From positions 1 through 64,000 of the forward strand of contig JAEINR010000017.1 of assembly GCA_016342325.1 (NCBI GenBank): DNA of 64,000 nt, written 5' to 3'. This DNA is from Desulfobacterium sp. (lineage in GTDB: Bacteria; Desulfobacterota; Desulfobacteria; Desulfobacterales; Desulfobacteraceae). Positions 17,426 to 26,265 of this stretch are shown here, in pieces (positions within the stretch are counted from its first letter, which is position 1; every line of letters starts with the position of its first letter). The position numbers and the translations under genes are program-made. The notes beneath the pieces are model-generated. The model saw only the letters and a list, made by a program, of their open reading frames with translations, made no database searches and was not told the DNA's origin.

Positions 17426-19600
17426 ATGGATGAAAAAGAGATTCACCTGCGGGACTATTTTCGAATCGTAAACAAACGGAGAAACACCGTATTTACGTTC
17501 TTTATTATTACTTTTACCCTCGTTGTCATCGCCACATTCACAGCGACCCCCATATACCGGGCAGCCACAAAGGTGATGGTTGAAAGGAACACATCAACCG
17601 CCCTTGGTGGCGGGTACCGATATACTCCCTACGACCCTGAATTCCTTGAGACACAATACCAGATCATTAAAAGTGTCGCTGTTACCCAAAAGGTTGTTCA
17701 GGGGTTTAATGTTGAAAAAATATATGACACCTTTTTCAGCAAAGAGGGTTCAAAGCAATCTGTTATGGCGACGTCGGTCTCCTGGCTTAAAGGGCTCTAT
17801 TCATCCTTTAAGGAGATGATCGGCATTGAAGAATTCGCGCCGGAGTCACAAACGCCAGACAACGACCCGATCCCCCTGACCAAAACAGAACAGTTGGAAC
17901 ACGTCATCCAAGGGGGTATCGATGTCCAGCCGGTTCAAAACTCCCGGGTGGTTGAAATAAGTTTCATGTCCGATAATCCGGCCCTTGCCATGAAAATCTC
18001 AAACTCCATTGCCAGGGCATATATTGACAAACTCCTTGACATGCGAATGGAGACCTCCAGCTACAGCATCAGATGGATGACCAAAAAATCTGAAGCACAG
18101 AGAATAAAACTCGAAGATTCTGAGCGGGACCTTAATAAATATCAGAAGGACAATGATATCATCACCATCGAAGACCGAATGACGGTTCTTCCTGAACGGT
18201 TGTCCGAACTGAGCCGGCGACTTACCAAATCTGAAACCGATAAGAAGGAGCTTGGCGCGGTTTACAATCAGATCAAAAGCATCAACCGGAATGACCTTGA
18301 GACCATACCGGCCATTGCAGACAATCTATCCATTGATTCCATAAAAAAGCAGATCATTACGTCGGAACAGAAGATCTCTGAGCTTTCAAAAAAATACGGC
18401 CGAAAACACCCGACAATGATTTCGGCGAAAGATGAATTAAAAGGGCTTCAAGGGAAAAAAAAGAGCGAGATCCGAAAGGCTGTCCAGACCATTGAGAATC
18501 AATTTCAGCTCGCAATATCCAATGAGAATAATTTAAGAACCCTCTTAAATGAAACCAAATTTGAGGCCACTACCCTTAATGAAAAATATATACAGCTTAA
18601 GATTCTGAAAAGAGAGGTTGAAACAAACAGATACCTTTATGATGCCCTTGTGAAAAAGATGAAAGAAAAGGGGCTCACAGAGGAGAATTCCTCCGTTAAT
18701 GTGTGGGTTATAGAAAAAGCGGTGCTTCCCCAGTTCGCTGCCAGCCCGAATAAGAAGAGAAATCTGCTGCTTGCGATTATCCTGGGAATCTTCGGAGGGG
18801 TTGGGCTTGCGTTTTTTCTTGAATACCTTGATAACACGGTGAAAAGCCCTGAAGATATTGAAGAGAGATATGACATCCCCGTCATTGGCACCATTGGATT
18901 ATTTAAAAACAAAAAAGAGACCGTTGTTGAAACCATATTAAAGCAATCGAGCTCTCCGCTGTCAGAGAACTTTAAATCCTTAAGAACGTCGGTGTTTCTC
19001 TCCTCTGCCGACAGGCCTCCAAAAACCCTTCTGGTGACGAGCATGTCGCCAGGAGAGGGGAAATCTTCAGTAAGTGCATCCTTTGCTGCAACCGTTGCTG
19101 AGACCGGAAAAAAGACCCTGCTCATCGACGCCGACATGAGAAGACCTGTTCAGCATAACAACTTCCGCATTGAAAACACATCGGGGTTGAGCTTGTTCCT
19201 GGCCGGTGTGAGTTCAAAAAATCTTATCCATAAAGGGAGCGTGCAAAACCTGGACATTATCAGTTCCGGACCGATTCCGCCAAATCCGTCAGAGCTTTTG
19301 AGCTCGGATCGGATCGTAAAGATGATGAAAAAACTCTATCAAACCTATGACATGATCATCATCGACTCGCCTCCGCTGATCAGCGTGAGCGATGCCCTCA
19401 TTCTCAGCAAATACGTTGAGGGAACCCTCATCGTATCCTCTGCCGGTTCAACCACCTATGAGATGCTGAACAAGGGGTTGAAACTTTTTAATGAAAACAA
19501 TACAAACCTCACGGGGATGGTGATCAACAAGTTTGATGCAAAAAAGAGCGGGTACTATTATGGCTATGGTGACTACTACTACTCATCAGCACAATCATAA
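17426..19600 (+). CDS. Polysaccharide co-polymerase with bacterial tyrosine kinase domain (Wzc/GumC-like)
   Basis: A 724-residue inner-membrane protein. A Wzz domain with membrane segments near residues 20-42 and 445-465 encloses a coiled-coil periplasmic region. The C-terminal BY-kinase has Walker A TSMSPGEGKSS near residue 540, Walker A' LLIDADMRRP and Walker B MIIIDSPPL, and ends in a tyrosine cluster (GYYYGYGDYYYSS) that is the autophosphorylation site in the family. It controls chain length and export, cycling between phosphorylated and dephosphorylated forms. No cognate phosphatase was seen in the window. It starts two bases after the export-protein gene. Confidence 0.93.
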   Translation: MDEKEIHLRDYFRIVNKRRNTVFTFFIITFTLVVIATFTATPIYRAATKVMVERNTSTALGGGYRYTPYDPEFLETQYQIIKSVAVTQKVVQGFNVEKIYDTFFSKEGSKQSVMATSVSWLKGLYSSFKEMIGIEEFAPESQTPDNDPIPLTKTEQLEHVIQGGIDVQPVQNSRVVEISFMSDNPALAMKISNSIARAYIDKLLDMRMETSSYSIRWMTKKSEAQRIKLEDSERDLNKYQKDNDIITIEDRMTVLPERLSELSRRLTKSETDKKELGAVYNQIKSINRNDLETIPAIADNLSIDSIKKQIITSEQKISELSKKYGRKHPTMISAKDELKGLQGKKKSEIRKAVQTIENQFQLAISNENNLRTLLNETKFEATTLNEKYIQLKILKREVETNRYLYDALVKKMKEKGLTEENSSVNVWVIEKAVLPQFAASPNKKRNLLLAIILGIFGGVGLAFFLEYLDNTVKSPEDIEERYDIPVIGTIGLFKNKKETVVETILKQSSSPLSENFKSLRTSVFLSSADRPPKTLLVTSMSPGEGKSSVSASFAATVAETGKKTLLIDADMRRPVQHNNFRIENTSGLSLFLAGVSSKNLIHKGSVQNLDIISSGPIPPNPSELLSSDRIVKMMKKLYQTYDMIIIDSPPLISVSDALILSKYVEGTLIVSSAGSTTYEMLNKGLKLFNENNTNLTGMVINKFDAKKSGYYYGYGDYYYSSAQS

Positions 19601-19615
19601 TCCGGGCGCCTCTCT

Positions 19616-21946
19616 TTGAAACTGGTTAACAGAACATTCTTTTTTCTAATTATTTTTACTCCCCTTGCATTTGGTACGGTGCATACCTGGTCCGTTGCTG
19701 CCATGGAGATCCTCGGGTTTTCAGCCCTTGTCCTTTTTCTGTTCCAGGCCGTAAAAAACAGGGATTCGATCTATTTACCCCCCGGCACCCTCCCTTTACT
19801 CCTTTTTCTCGCGTTTATTCTCCTGCAGATCATTCCGTTGCCTTCCCCGTTGGTGAAATGGCTCTCTCCTTCGGCATTCATGATCCATCAGAATGCCGGC
19901 GCTTATTCCGCACCCGGTGATTTTCTGACCCTTTCCATACATCCCAAAGCCACCCTGTCCGAGTTTTTCCGATATCTTTCCTATGGGGCTTTCTACCTGC
20001 TTACGGTTCAGCTTTTAAAAGAAAAGGATATGCTCAGAAGAACCATTGTTGTGATAACCCTTTTTGGCGCGCTGCTCTCCTTTTCATCCATTCTCCAGTT
20101 TTACCTGACCAAGGATATGGCGCTCTGGTTCTGGCATGTTCCTATAAACTCCATGATCGTCGGTCCCTACATCTGTCACAATCATTATGCCGGCCTCATG
20201 GAGATGATATTCCCCGTTGTTCTTGCCCTCTTCTTTTTTTACCGGCCACGGATGGGTAACACTTCTGTGTTAAAAGGAATTGTTGAGATTGTAAGCCAGG
20301 AAAAGGCCAACATCCATCTACTGATAGGTCTGGCAGCACTGCTGATCATCACCTCTGTATTTGTGAGTCTCTCAAGGGGGGGAATGATCAGTCTTTGCCT
20401 CTCCCTTGTTTTTTTTACCTTTCTTCTCTTTAGGAGAAAAATAAGCCGGGGCAACACCCTTGCAATTATAGGAATTGTTGTGCTGGCTGCCCTGTCCATT
20501 GGATGGTTTGGTTGGGATCAGATTTTTGACAGGTTTGCACGGCTCAAAAACGCCCAGGGGGTCATCCATGAATTGCGTTTCGATTTCTGGCTGGACAGCC
20601 TGAATATCATCAGGGATTTTTCCATAACCGGGTCAGGATTTGGAACCTATATCGATATTTACCCCTCCTACCAGACAGTATCCGGGTATTTAACCATCGA
20701 CCACGCCCACAACGACTATATTGAAATGGCCATTGAAGGCGGCATGATCGGCTTTCTTTTTGCCGCATCCTTTCTTGTCACCCTCTTTTTCAAGACATAT
20801 CGGGTCTTCATACAGAGAAGGGATGCCTATTGCGTGTATATTTACATGGGCAGCATCACCGGTGTTCTGTCCATGCTCTTCCATGGTTTTACCGATTTTA
20901 ATCTTCACATAGGCGCCAATGGACTCTGGATCTTTTTCATGGCCGGCGTGGCCGTATCAGCTGCCAATACGGCCATGGCATCAGGATCCCGGACAACCCG
21001 GCTTCTTCCGGTAAAATCACTTTTTTTAAAAAGAGTGATGCTGCCTGTGGTTTTAATTGTGATGGCCGGTGGCGTCGTCTATAACCTCTCATCATTGACC
21101 GGATACTACTATTTTTCTCATATCAGGCATTTCTCCCCGGGAGCTAGAATGCCTGCCGAAGACCTGAAAAAGATTATAAAGATCGCAGGCCTTGCCGTAA
21201 AAGCCGATCCCCTGAATGCGGATTACCGTTTTGCCCTGGCCAATGCCGCTCTTTTTTTGAAAGACGGTGAAACAGCCCTGGGTAATTTTACAAGGGCTGT
21301 CTGCCTCAATCCAACAAACAGCCTTTATCTGAAGCGGATTGGACTCTATCTTGAAAAAACAGGGGAGAAAGAGGCGGCAGGCAGACTTCTCAAGGCCGGC
21401 GTCGAATGTGACATCAGTGATCCTGAAAATGCATTGCAGTATGGGGCATGGCTTTTGTCCCAGGGCAAGGCAGGGCAGGGGACAGGGTATATCCGAACAG
21501 CGGTTGAACTCAACCCTAAAATGATCGGTAAAGCCCTTACCACCATGGCCATTTTCGCTTTGAGTGACGCAGATATGGAAAAAGCGGTTCCTGAAATCCC
21601 AGGCCCCTATATTTCCTGGGCAGCTTTCCTCTACGGCCAGGGGAAAAGAACGCTTGCGGAAGCGAAATATCTCAAGGCCCTTGACTATATCGAGGAACAA
21701 AAAAAGATTGACCGATGGGCGTTTTACAGAATTTATCAATTCTTTCGTACACGGGGAAAGATCGAACAGTCGCTGAAGGTGATGCAGAAAGCCGCCACCG
21801 TTCTTCCCATGGATGTCGGGATCAGAATCACCCTGGGAGATCTATACAGGCAAATGGGGATAAGCTACCGGGCGGAGCAGGAGTATGAGCAGGCACTTCT
21901 CATGGATCCCGGCAACCGTGAGGCTAAAAAGCGACTCAGTCGCTAA
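19616..21946 (+). CDS. O-antigen ligase/polymerase (Wzy_C) with C-terminal TPR repeats
   Basis: A 776-residue protein. About a dozen membrane helices surround the Wzy_C region, whose periplasmic loop ends in DHAHNDYIEMAIEGG near residue 362, a ligase/polymerase signature. From about residue 520 the protein is a soluble TPR domain (for example ADPLNADYRFALANAALFL, then YRAEQEYEQALLMDPGN). This layout occurs in ligases that transfer glycan from undecaprenyl pyrophosphate. Having both this and the Wzy-like gene at 151 suggests one polymerises and the other ligates, or that each serves a different glycan. The start is a TTG at 19616. The 3' end overlaps the convergent HExxH gene by 11 bases. Confidence 0.85.
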   Translation: MKLVNRTFFFLIIFTPLAFGTVHTWSVAAMEILGFSALVLFLFQAVKNRDSIYLPPGTLPLLLFLAFILLQIIPLPSPLVKWLSPSAFMIHQNAGAYSAPGDFLTLSIHPKATLSEFFRYLSYGAFYLLTVQLLKEKDMLRRTIVVITLFGALLSFSSILQFYLTKDMALWFWHVPINSMIVGPYICHNHYAGLMEMIFPVVLALFFFYRPRMGNTSVLKGIVEIVSQEKANIHLLIGLAALLIITSVFVSLSRGGMISLCLSLVFFTFLLFRRKISRGNTLAIIGIVVLAALSIGWFGWDQIFDRFARLKNAQGVIHELRFDFWLDSLNIIRDFSITGSGFGTYIDIYPSYQTVSGYLTIDHAHNDYIEMAIEGGMIGFLFAASFLVTLFFKTYRVFIQRRDAYCVYIYMGSITGVLSMLFHGFTDFNLHIGANGLWIFFMAGVAVSAANTAMASGSRTTRLLPVKSLFLKRVMLPVVLIVMAGGVVYNLSSLTGYYYFSHIRHFSPGARMPAEDLKKIIKIAGLAVKADPLNADYRFALANAALFLKDGETALGNFTRAVCLNPTNSLYLKRIGLYLEKTGEKEAAGRLLKAGVECDISDPENALQYGAWLLSQGKAGQGTGYIRTAVELNPKMIGKALTTMAIFALSDADMEKAVPEIPGPYISWAAFLYGQGKRTLAEAKYLKALDYIEEQKKIDRWAFYRIYQFFRTRGKIEQSLKVMQKAATVLPMDVGIRITLGDLYRQMGISYRAEQEYEQALLMDPGNREAKKRLSR

Positions 21947-22469
21947 CGTGGGTCTCAGCGTATTGCGCCAGAACTTCGTGTATTTTGGGGGGAGGGGAGA
22001 TGGCAAAATATTTCTCAGCCACCACATGACCGATTTCATGGGCCACAACCCTTAACTTGGCATTATCGGCCGAATAAAAAACCGTATTTGTCCCCGGAGA
22101 AAAAAAGGCGATATAGTTGACCGTTCTTTTGTAAAGCCGTTGGTAATCCGTTTGGATCCCTTGTTTTGACGGATGAATTACAATATTGAATTTAAGGGGA
22201 GACGGATACATATCCAGGACCGTTTCAACTTTTTCAACGATGAGATCGATTTTGCTTTTCACCTCATCTTCAATGGTTTCGCTTTTTTTGTTCAAAAGAT
22301 ATTTGAGCCGGCCCATGTATAACTTGTTGTTGAACTTGCGCAGGCTCTCCATGTCAGTGTAGGTTATGGTGGCATACCTTGTTCTGATCTCCTGGCCGTA
22401 CAATGGTCCGGAAACCACCAGAAGGAGGAGAAGGGCGCTTATAAAATATTTTATTCTCTCAAGATGCAT
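21936..22469 (-). CDS. Secreted small HExxH metallopeptidase-like protein
   Basis: A 177-residue protein with a signal peptide (MHLERIKYFISALLLLLVVSGPLYG). Near residue 143 it has VAHEIGHVVAEKYF, a zinc-binding HExxH motif, followed about 20 residues later by HEVLAQYAE, which could give the third ligand as in gluzincin-like peptidases. The family was not recognised. It is the last gene of a three-gene minus-strand operon downstream of a parvulin-like and a HAMP protein, suggesting envelope protein quality control or processing linked to the exopolysaccharide locus. Confidence 0.7.
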   Translation of the reverse strand: MHLERIKYFISALLLLLVVSGPLYGQEIRTRYATITYTDMESLRKFNNKLYMGRLKYLLNKKSETIEDEVKSKIDLIVEKVETVLDMYPSPLKFNIVIHPSKQGIQTDYQRLYKRTVNYIAFFSPGTNTVFYSADNAKLRVVAHEIGHVVAEKYFAISPPPKIHEVLAQYAETHVSD

Positions 22470-22471
22470 AT

Positions 22472-23041
22472 TTAATCGGTCTTTAAGCAGTTAAATTCAT
22501 CAAGTATTGTAATTGTTCCCTGATTGATCTTGTTAATTTTATCGAGGGTGTCCGGATCCGCTTTTTCGCAACACCGTTTTATCTTTTCAGCATTCTTCAG
22601 CATTTGATTCACGTCTGATGAGAGCATCCCGTTAAACCCGTTTATCTGTTTTGCAAGCGCTTTGCCCTCATCTTTTTCCCTGAGAACTATAATTTGGGAC
22701 AGATCTTTTTCAACCATTGCATCCAGGGTCTTTTCAAACCGGTAAAAGGGACCTGCAATGCGATGGGTTAAAAACAGGGTGAAGACAATGGTCCCACCGC
22801 CGCCGATAACAATGAAAAACCATTGTGTACTCAGCATTTTGGTCAGGAGTATTCCCGGGGTCGTGCCGATTTTCAGGTGATAGTTCTCATAAACAATGGA
22901 AAGGGTATTTGATGAAAAAAAACTAAAGATCAGAGAAAAAAGAATGCTTCCCAGGGCCACCAGTAAAAAATATTTAAATATGTACTTTCCTTGGAACTCT
23001 TTATTAATGAAATAATTTCTGCGCTTAATTCCCTGACTCAT
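22472..23041 (-). CDS. Membrane protein with two transmembrane segments and a HAMP-like domain
   Basis: A 189-residue protein. Membrane helices lie near residues 24-46 and 73-92; the second is followed by HRIAGPFYRFEKTLDAM and a DEGKALAKQINGF helix, the two-helix HAMP pattern. No kinase, cyclase or chemoreceptor output domain follows; the C-terminus is a short charged helical stretch. It may transmit a signal to a partner or act as a membrane scaffold. It is separated by two bases from the HExxH gene and overlaps the parvulin-like gene in ATGA. Confidence 0.7.
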   Translation of the reverse strand: MSQGIKRRNYFINKEFQGKYIFKYFLLVALGSILFSLIFSFFSSNTLSIVYENYHLKIGTTPGILLTKMLSTQWFFIVIGGGGTIVFTLFLTHRIAGPFYRFEKTLDAMVEKDLSQIIVLREKDEGKALAKQINGFNGMLSSDVNQMLKNAEKIKRCCEKADPDTLDKINKINQGTITILDEFNCLKTD

Positions 23042-23790
23042 TTTGCCCCCTGATCAAATCGCCTGTCCGTAAGAATCCGGATATCAGCATCTGTATTTAA
23101 CGTCTCCATCCATTTGGCAAACAGGACACCCTTTTCCTGGTGGGTCAAAAACTCTTTTATTTCTTCCACATCTGTTACAGGATCGGCATCAGATGACGGC
23201 TTCGAAGAAATCAGCCGCCAGCGGACATAATTTGTCCCCATATTTAACGGGGCCGATGTCTGGCCGGGTTCCAATGGGACAAAGATGTATTTCAATTCGG
23301 CTGACAGGTCTTCAAAGTTGTTAGTGATTGTTTCCGATGTATCTGGTTTACCTCGCTTCGCATTTTCAAGCTTTGGATAGGTCATTTTAGCGTAGGTAAC
23401 ATCTTTTCCTGAAAGTGCCTGATATCTGTCAACCATATCTTGGGTTATGCTGGGGTTCAGGGAATCGAATTTTCGATCAATGAGAATTTTGACCAAAGAC
23501 TGCTCGTAAAAATTTTCCACAGACGCCCTGAAAAGCTCCTCCTTGTTGATACCCTGGGCAATGGCTTCCTGAATGAGAAGTTGATTGGTAATCAAAGAAT
23601 CTATAACGCCGGCCATGTGATTGCTGTATGGCGATGATTTAAAAAGCCTGTCCAATTCCTTTTCAGATATAACCCTGTCATTGATGACAATGGCAGGGTC
23701 TGACATTTCAACCCTGATACCTGAGTATCGGACCGCCGCAGCAACGGTTAACAGAACCATAATTGCTATGATATAATAGATGTACTTCAT
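23038..23790 (-). CDS. Membrane-anchored peptidyl-prolyl isomerase/SurA-like chaperone
   Basis: A 250-residue protein. An N-terminal signal anchor (residues 3-20) is followed by a SurA-N-like helical segment (VINDRVISEKELDRLF, then VIDSLITNQLLIQEAIAQG). The middle and C-terminus resemble a degenerate parvulin region (LKYIFVPLEPGQTSAPLNMG). EpsD-type isomerases are regular members of exosortase-associated glycan loci. It is the first gene of the minus-strand trio. Catalytic isomerase residues cannot be confirmed by eye, so it could be a chaperone only. Confidence 0.68.
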   Translation of the reverse strand: MKYIYYIIAIMVLLTVAAAVRYSGIRVEMSDPAIVINDRVISEKELDRLFKSSPYSNHMAGVIDSLITNQLLIQEAIAQGINKEELFRASVENFYEQSLVKILIDRKFDSLNPSITQDMVDRYQALSGKDVTYAKMTYPKLENAKRGKPDTSETITNNFEDLSAELKYIFVPLEPGQTSAPLNMGTNYVRWRLISSKPSSDADPVTDVEEIKEFLTHQEKGVLFAKWMETLNTDADIRILTDRRFDQGAK

Positions 23791-23814
23791 TCACCACCCC
23801 GTGGTCCTATATTC

Positions 23815-23863
23815 CCTAATCGAATAAAAAGGGAACGATTCATATGCGAAGAGCTATAATTTC
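23815..23863. repeat. Dispersed intergenic repeat, copy 1
   Basis: On the minus strand the repeat begins at the last codons of the HAD gene (Lys-Leu-stop) and continues with a motif including CTTCGCATATGAA, then a TTCCCT/AGGGAA inverted repeat. A clearly related sequence occurs at 37536-37586, also overlapping the Lys-Leu-stop end of a minus-strand gene. By hand alignment about three quarters of the positions agree with two single-base gaps. Confidence 0.5.
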
Positions 23864-24285
23864 AGCTTATCATCCCTGACGATCTCACCTGTGTTTGCAA
23901 TCACCTGTACGGCACGATCATCGTACAGGCGAATCATGTCGTAATCCTTGACATTTGTGACTTCAAGATTTGGAATCTCATTCTCCCTGAGCCACGCTTG
24001 AATGAGTAGAACCTGGTCCGGATCGCCGGCCCTGGCAGTGAAAATTTTCACCCGTGTACCGTGTTCGATCATGGATTTGACCCGGTCAAGCATCTTTGGA
24101 ACCGGGTCACCGATCCTGTTCAAGGTTGTAAGGGTATCGGACCTTGCAAGGGTTCCGTCGAGATCGACACCGATCCAACCCTTTGAACGGTTTTCTTCTT
24201 CCCCAGATGACGGAAAGGAATATTCCCTCACAGCCTCCTGTTTGGCCTTTTTAATAAAATCGTGTAGAATGCGAATCAGTTTCAT
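23854..24285 (-). CDS. Small HAD-superfamily hydrolase-like protein
   Basis: A 143-residue protein. Residues about 36-50 have the HAD motif I pattern WIGVDLDGTLARSD with both catalytic aspartates; VKIFTARAG is motif II; motif III/IV residues may be supplied by DYDMIRLYDDRAV. It is short and has no cap domain, as in minimal phosphatases of the polynucleotide-kinase or NagD-like type. The substrate is unknown. It sits between a terminator and the parvulin operon, with only a weak ribosome binding site. Confidence 0.75.
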   Translation of the reverse strand: MKLIRILHDFIKKAKQEAVREYSFPSSGEEENRSKGWIGVDLDGTLARSDTLTTLNRIGDPVPKMLDRVKSMIEHGTRVKIFTARAGDPDQVLLIQAWLRENEIPNLEVTNVKDYDMIRLYDDRAVQVIANTGEIVRDDKLKL

Positions 24286-24334
24286 CTTTATTTTATAGCC
24301 ACTTTACTGGGTTGAATCAAACATATTTTAATAA

Positions 24335-24387
24335 AAAAGCCCGGCAAGGGTTCCCCTGACAAGGGCAGGGGAGGTTGCCGGGCTTTT
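24335..24387 (-). terminator. Terminator of the Bax-inhibitor-1-family gene
   Basis: A long stem, AAAAGCCCGGCAA pairing with TTGCCGGGCTTTT, encloses a GGGTTCCCCTGA-type loop that itself can pair. On the minus strand the stem ends in a run of T residues, giving a strong Rho-independent terminator 36 bases after the stop of the Bax-inhibitor-1-like gene. It may also work on the plus strand. Confidence 0.9.
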
Positions 24388-24422
24388 GTTTTTACGACCG
24401 GGTGCGGTCTAAAGAACGATTC

Positions 24423-25130
24423 CTAGTCCCTTGACACTCCGAAGATATGCAGCATCATGATAAACATGTTGATGAAGTCAAGATAGAGGGTGAGCGCTCC
24501 CATGATGGCGCCTTTTCGAACCATGGCGCCGGAGGCATTGTCCGGCTGGGTCATGGCCATTGTTTTGAGTTTCTGGGTGTCATAGGCCGTCAGTCCCACA
24601 AACACGACAACGCCGACATAGGAAATGAGCATTGTCATGGCAGGGCTTCGCAAAAACATGTTTACAACGGTTGCAATGATGATCCCGATGAGTCCCATCA
24701 TCATGAATCCGCCCATGGACGTGAGATCACGCTTTGTCACCATGCCGTAAACGCTGCAGGCAGAGAAAGTAAGGGCGCAGACAAAAAAGGTGGAGGCGAT
24801 GGACGCGCTTGTGTAGGCGAGGAACACCGCCGACAAGGTCGCTCCGTTTAGCACCGAGTATAGCACAAACAGGGCCGTGGCCGTGGATGCCTGGATCTTT
24901 TGAACCCTGGCGCTCAGGTAAAAGACCAGCCCGAGTTCGCCAATGATCAATCCAAAAAAGACCATCCGGTTTCCGAAAATTATCTGGAGCAACGCCTGGC
25001 TGTTTGACACATAAAAGGCGGTGAAGGCTGTGAGACCAAGTCCGATTGCCATCCAGTTGTAAACGCTTCTGATGAACGTGTTTACCCTGACAAGGGAAGT
25101 GGCATTGCTAAATGCTGATTGGGTTACCAT
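24423..25130 (-). CDS. Bax inhibitor-1/YccA family membrane protein
   Basis: A 235-residue inner-membrane protein with seven predicted helices. It shows the family features VYNWMAIGLGLTAFTAFYVSN near residue 23, a central AYTSASIASTFFVCALTF, and the C-terminal FVGLTAYDTQKLKTMA with the paired acidic residue of BI-1 proteins. Members are proton/calcium-leak-type channels or regulators of membrane protein turnover; the function in this organism is unknown. AGGAGG lies nine bases before the ATG, and a good sigma-70 promoter is seen upstream. It is a monocistronic unit. Confidence 0.92.
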   Translation of the reverse strand: MVTQSAFSNATSLVRVNTFIRSVYNWMAIGLGLTAFTAFYVSNSQALLQIIFGNRMVFFGLIIGELGLVFYLSARVQKIQASTATALFVLYSVLNGATLSAVFLAYTSASIASTFFVCALTFSACSVYGMVTKRDLTSMGGFMMMGLIGIIIATVVNMFLRSPAMTMLISYVGVVVFVGLTAYDTQKLKTMAMTQPDNASGAMVRKGAIMGALTLYLDFINMFIMMLHIFGVSRD

Positions 25131-25175
25131 GTATTAAAACCTCCTATAGTTAATGTTTTTAAGTTCAATGGAACA

Positions 25176-25203
25176 AATATAACACAGCTAAATCACATTT
25201 CAA
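25176..25203 (-). promoter_or_regulatory. Sigma-70-type promoter for the Bax-inhibitor-1-family gene
   Basis: Read on the minus strand, TTGAAA (25203-25198) and TATATT (25181-25176) are separated by 16 bases, about 46 bases ahead of the start codon. It lies in the 282-base divergent region shared with the PEP-CTERM gene; no equally clear promoter is seen for the plus-strand gene. Confidence 0.5.
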
Positions 25204-25412
25204 GAAAATTGCGTGTAAATCAGAAAACGTCCATGCCCTGTTACTTTATAAAAAAGTATGTTATTGATTTCCTATATGCGTCATCTGTATGGACTTTTTT
25301 TCATAAAATAATCGATTTTATAGGTCCTCGTACTTGAAATGATCTCATTTCTTACCAACAAAAGAAGAGTGAGCATCTGTTCAAGTGCGAACATCTATAG
25401 GAGGAGAAGAGC

Positions 25413-26078
25413 ATGAACCTTATCAGTAAGGTATTGGGAATCGTTTTCTTGGGCCTGGGATTGGCAAGTGCCGCAGGTGCTGCCACGTTTAATCTGAACA
25501 ATGATTCCAACAATTCTGAATGGGACAGTTATGGTTATGATAGTTTAACCTATACGAAAGATGGTATTGGCCTGACCGTCACGGCCTGGAGAGACACGGA
25601 TTCTTTAACTGACGGCCCATGGGTTTATAAAAGTTCCAAGAATAATGGACTTGGCGTTAACAACGGTCTCTGGGATAACTCGGTGGATATCGAATACAGC
25701 GGAAGTTCACGGTGGGATGAGGGCCTTCTTTTTACGTTTGATCAGGCTGTTACGTTAACGAAGATGGAGTTTCGTTATGTCGATGAAGAAGATGACATGG
25801 TGATTTTTGAAGGTGTCGGCGGAAAATCTTTTGGTACTTATGGGATCGAGCTTTATGGTTCCAACGAGCATGGCAAGGTTGAATTTGACTCCCCCCTGAA
25901 CGGCACCACATTTTTGGTTAAGGCACCGGAGGGGGATGACGACTTCTTTGTTAACAGTATTAAAGCCACAGCGAGAACCCAGGTGCCTGCGCCTACTGTG
26001 CCGGTACCTTCAACCGTGCTTTTGTTAGGGGCGGGGCTGGCAGGATTTGTTGGAATCAGAAAACGAGTAGCCGTATAA
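25413..26078 (+). CDS. PEP-CTERM-type sorted secreted protein
   Basis: A 221-residue protein with a signal peptide (MNLISKVLGIVFLGLGLASAAGA) and a beta-rich mature part. The C-terminus has a PEP-CTERM sorting signal, VPVPSTVLLLGAGLAGFVGI, with a basic RKR tail. The signal has VPVP where the other sorted protein has VPLP. GGAGGAG precedes the ATG and a terminator follows, so it is monocistronic. An exosortase outside the window would be needed for its processing. The mature domain was not assigned. Confidence 0.83.
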   Translation: MNLISKVLGIVFLGLGLASAAGAATFNLNNDSNNSEWDSYGYDSLTYTKDGIGLTVTAWRDTDSLTDGPWVYKSSKNNGLGVNNGLWDNSVDIEYSGSSRWDEGLLFTFDQAVTLTKMEFRYVDEEDDMVIFEGVGGKSFGTYGIELYGSNEHGKVEFDSPLNGTTFLVKAPEGDDDFFVNSIKATARTQVPAPTVPVPSTVLLLGAGLAGFVGIRKRVAV

Positions 26079-26081
26079 TAC

Positions 26082-26123
26082 AAACAAGCCTTTCTTGTTC
26101 CAAGAGAAGGGCTTGTTTTTTTT
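26082..26123 (+). terminator. Terminator of the PEP-CTERM gene
   Basis: AAACAAGCC pairs with GGCTTGTTT, the stem extending through TTTCTT/AAGAGAA with wobble pairs, and is followed by a T-run. It lies three bases after the stop codon. Confidence 0.85.
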
Positions 26124-26149
26124 GACTTCTATAAAAGTTTACATAATAT
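26122..26149 (+). promoter_or_regulatory. Putative sigma-70 promoter for the xseA operon
   Basis: TTGACT at 26122 and TAATAT at 26144 are 16 bases apart, immediately after the upstream terminator and about 115 bases before xseA. It is a moderate match only; nothing better is seen in the 187-base gap. Confidence 0.4.
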
Positions 26150-26185
26150 ATATTATCAAACAACTACATAAAAAGATTTGATTTC

Positions 26186-26200
26186 TGGGGCCGGACCCCA
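26186..26200. repeat. Short GC-rich palindrome in the xseA leader
   Basis: TGGGGCCGGACCCCA is a 15-base near-palindrome (TGGGG/CCCCA arms). Elements of this GGGGxCGGACCCC type recur in intergenic regions of Desulfobacterota and other proteobacteria as REP-like sequences; only one copy is in this window. Confidence 0.4.
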
Positions 26201-26265
26201 TTAATCATTGTTATTCTTCCGTGTCTGTTCTATAAATAACACTCTGTTGATGGATCAAGGAAAAC

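Noticed and set aside
25204-25412. Search for a sigma-54 or sigma-70 promoter for the plus-strand PEP-CTERM gene
   Set aside because: No GG-N10-GC element and no convincing -35/-10 pair was found on the plus strand in this AT-rich stretch.
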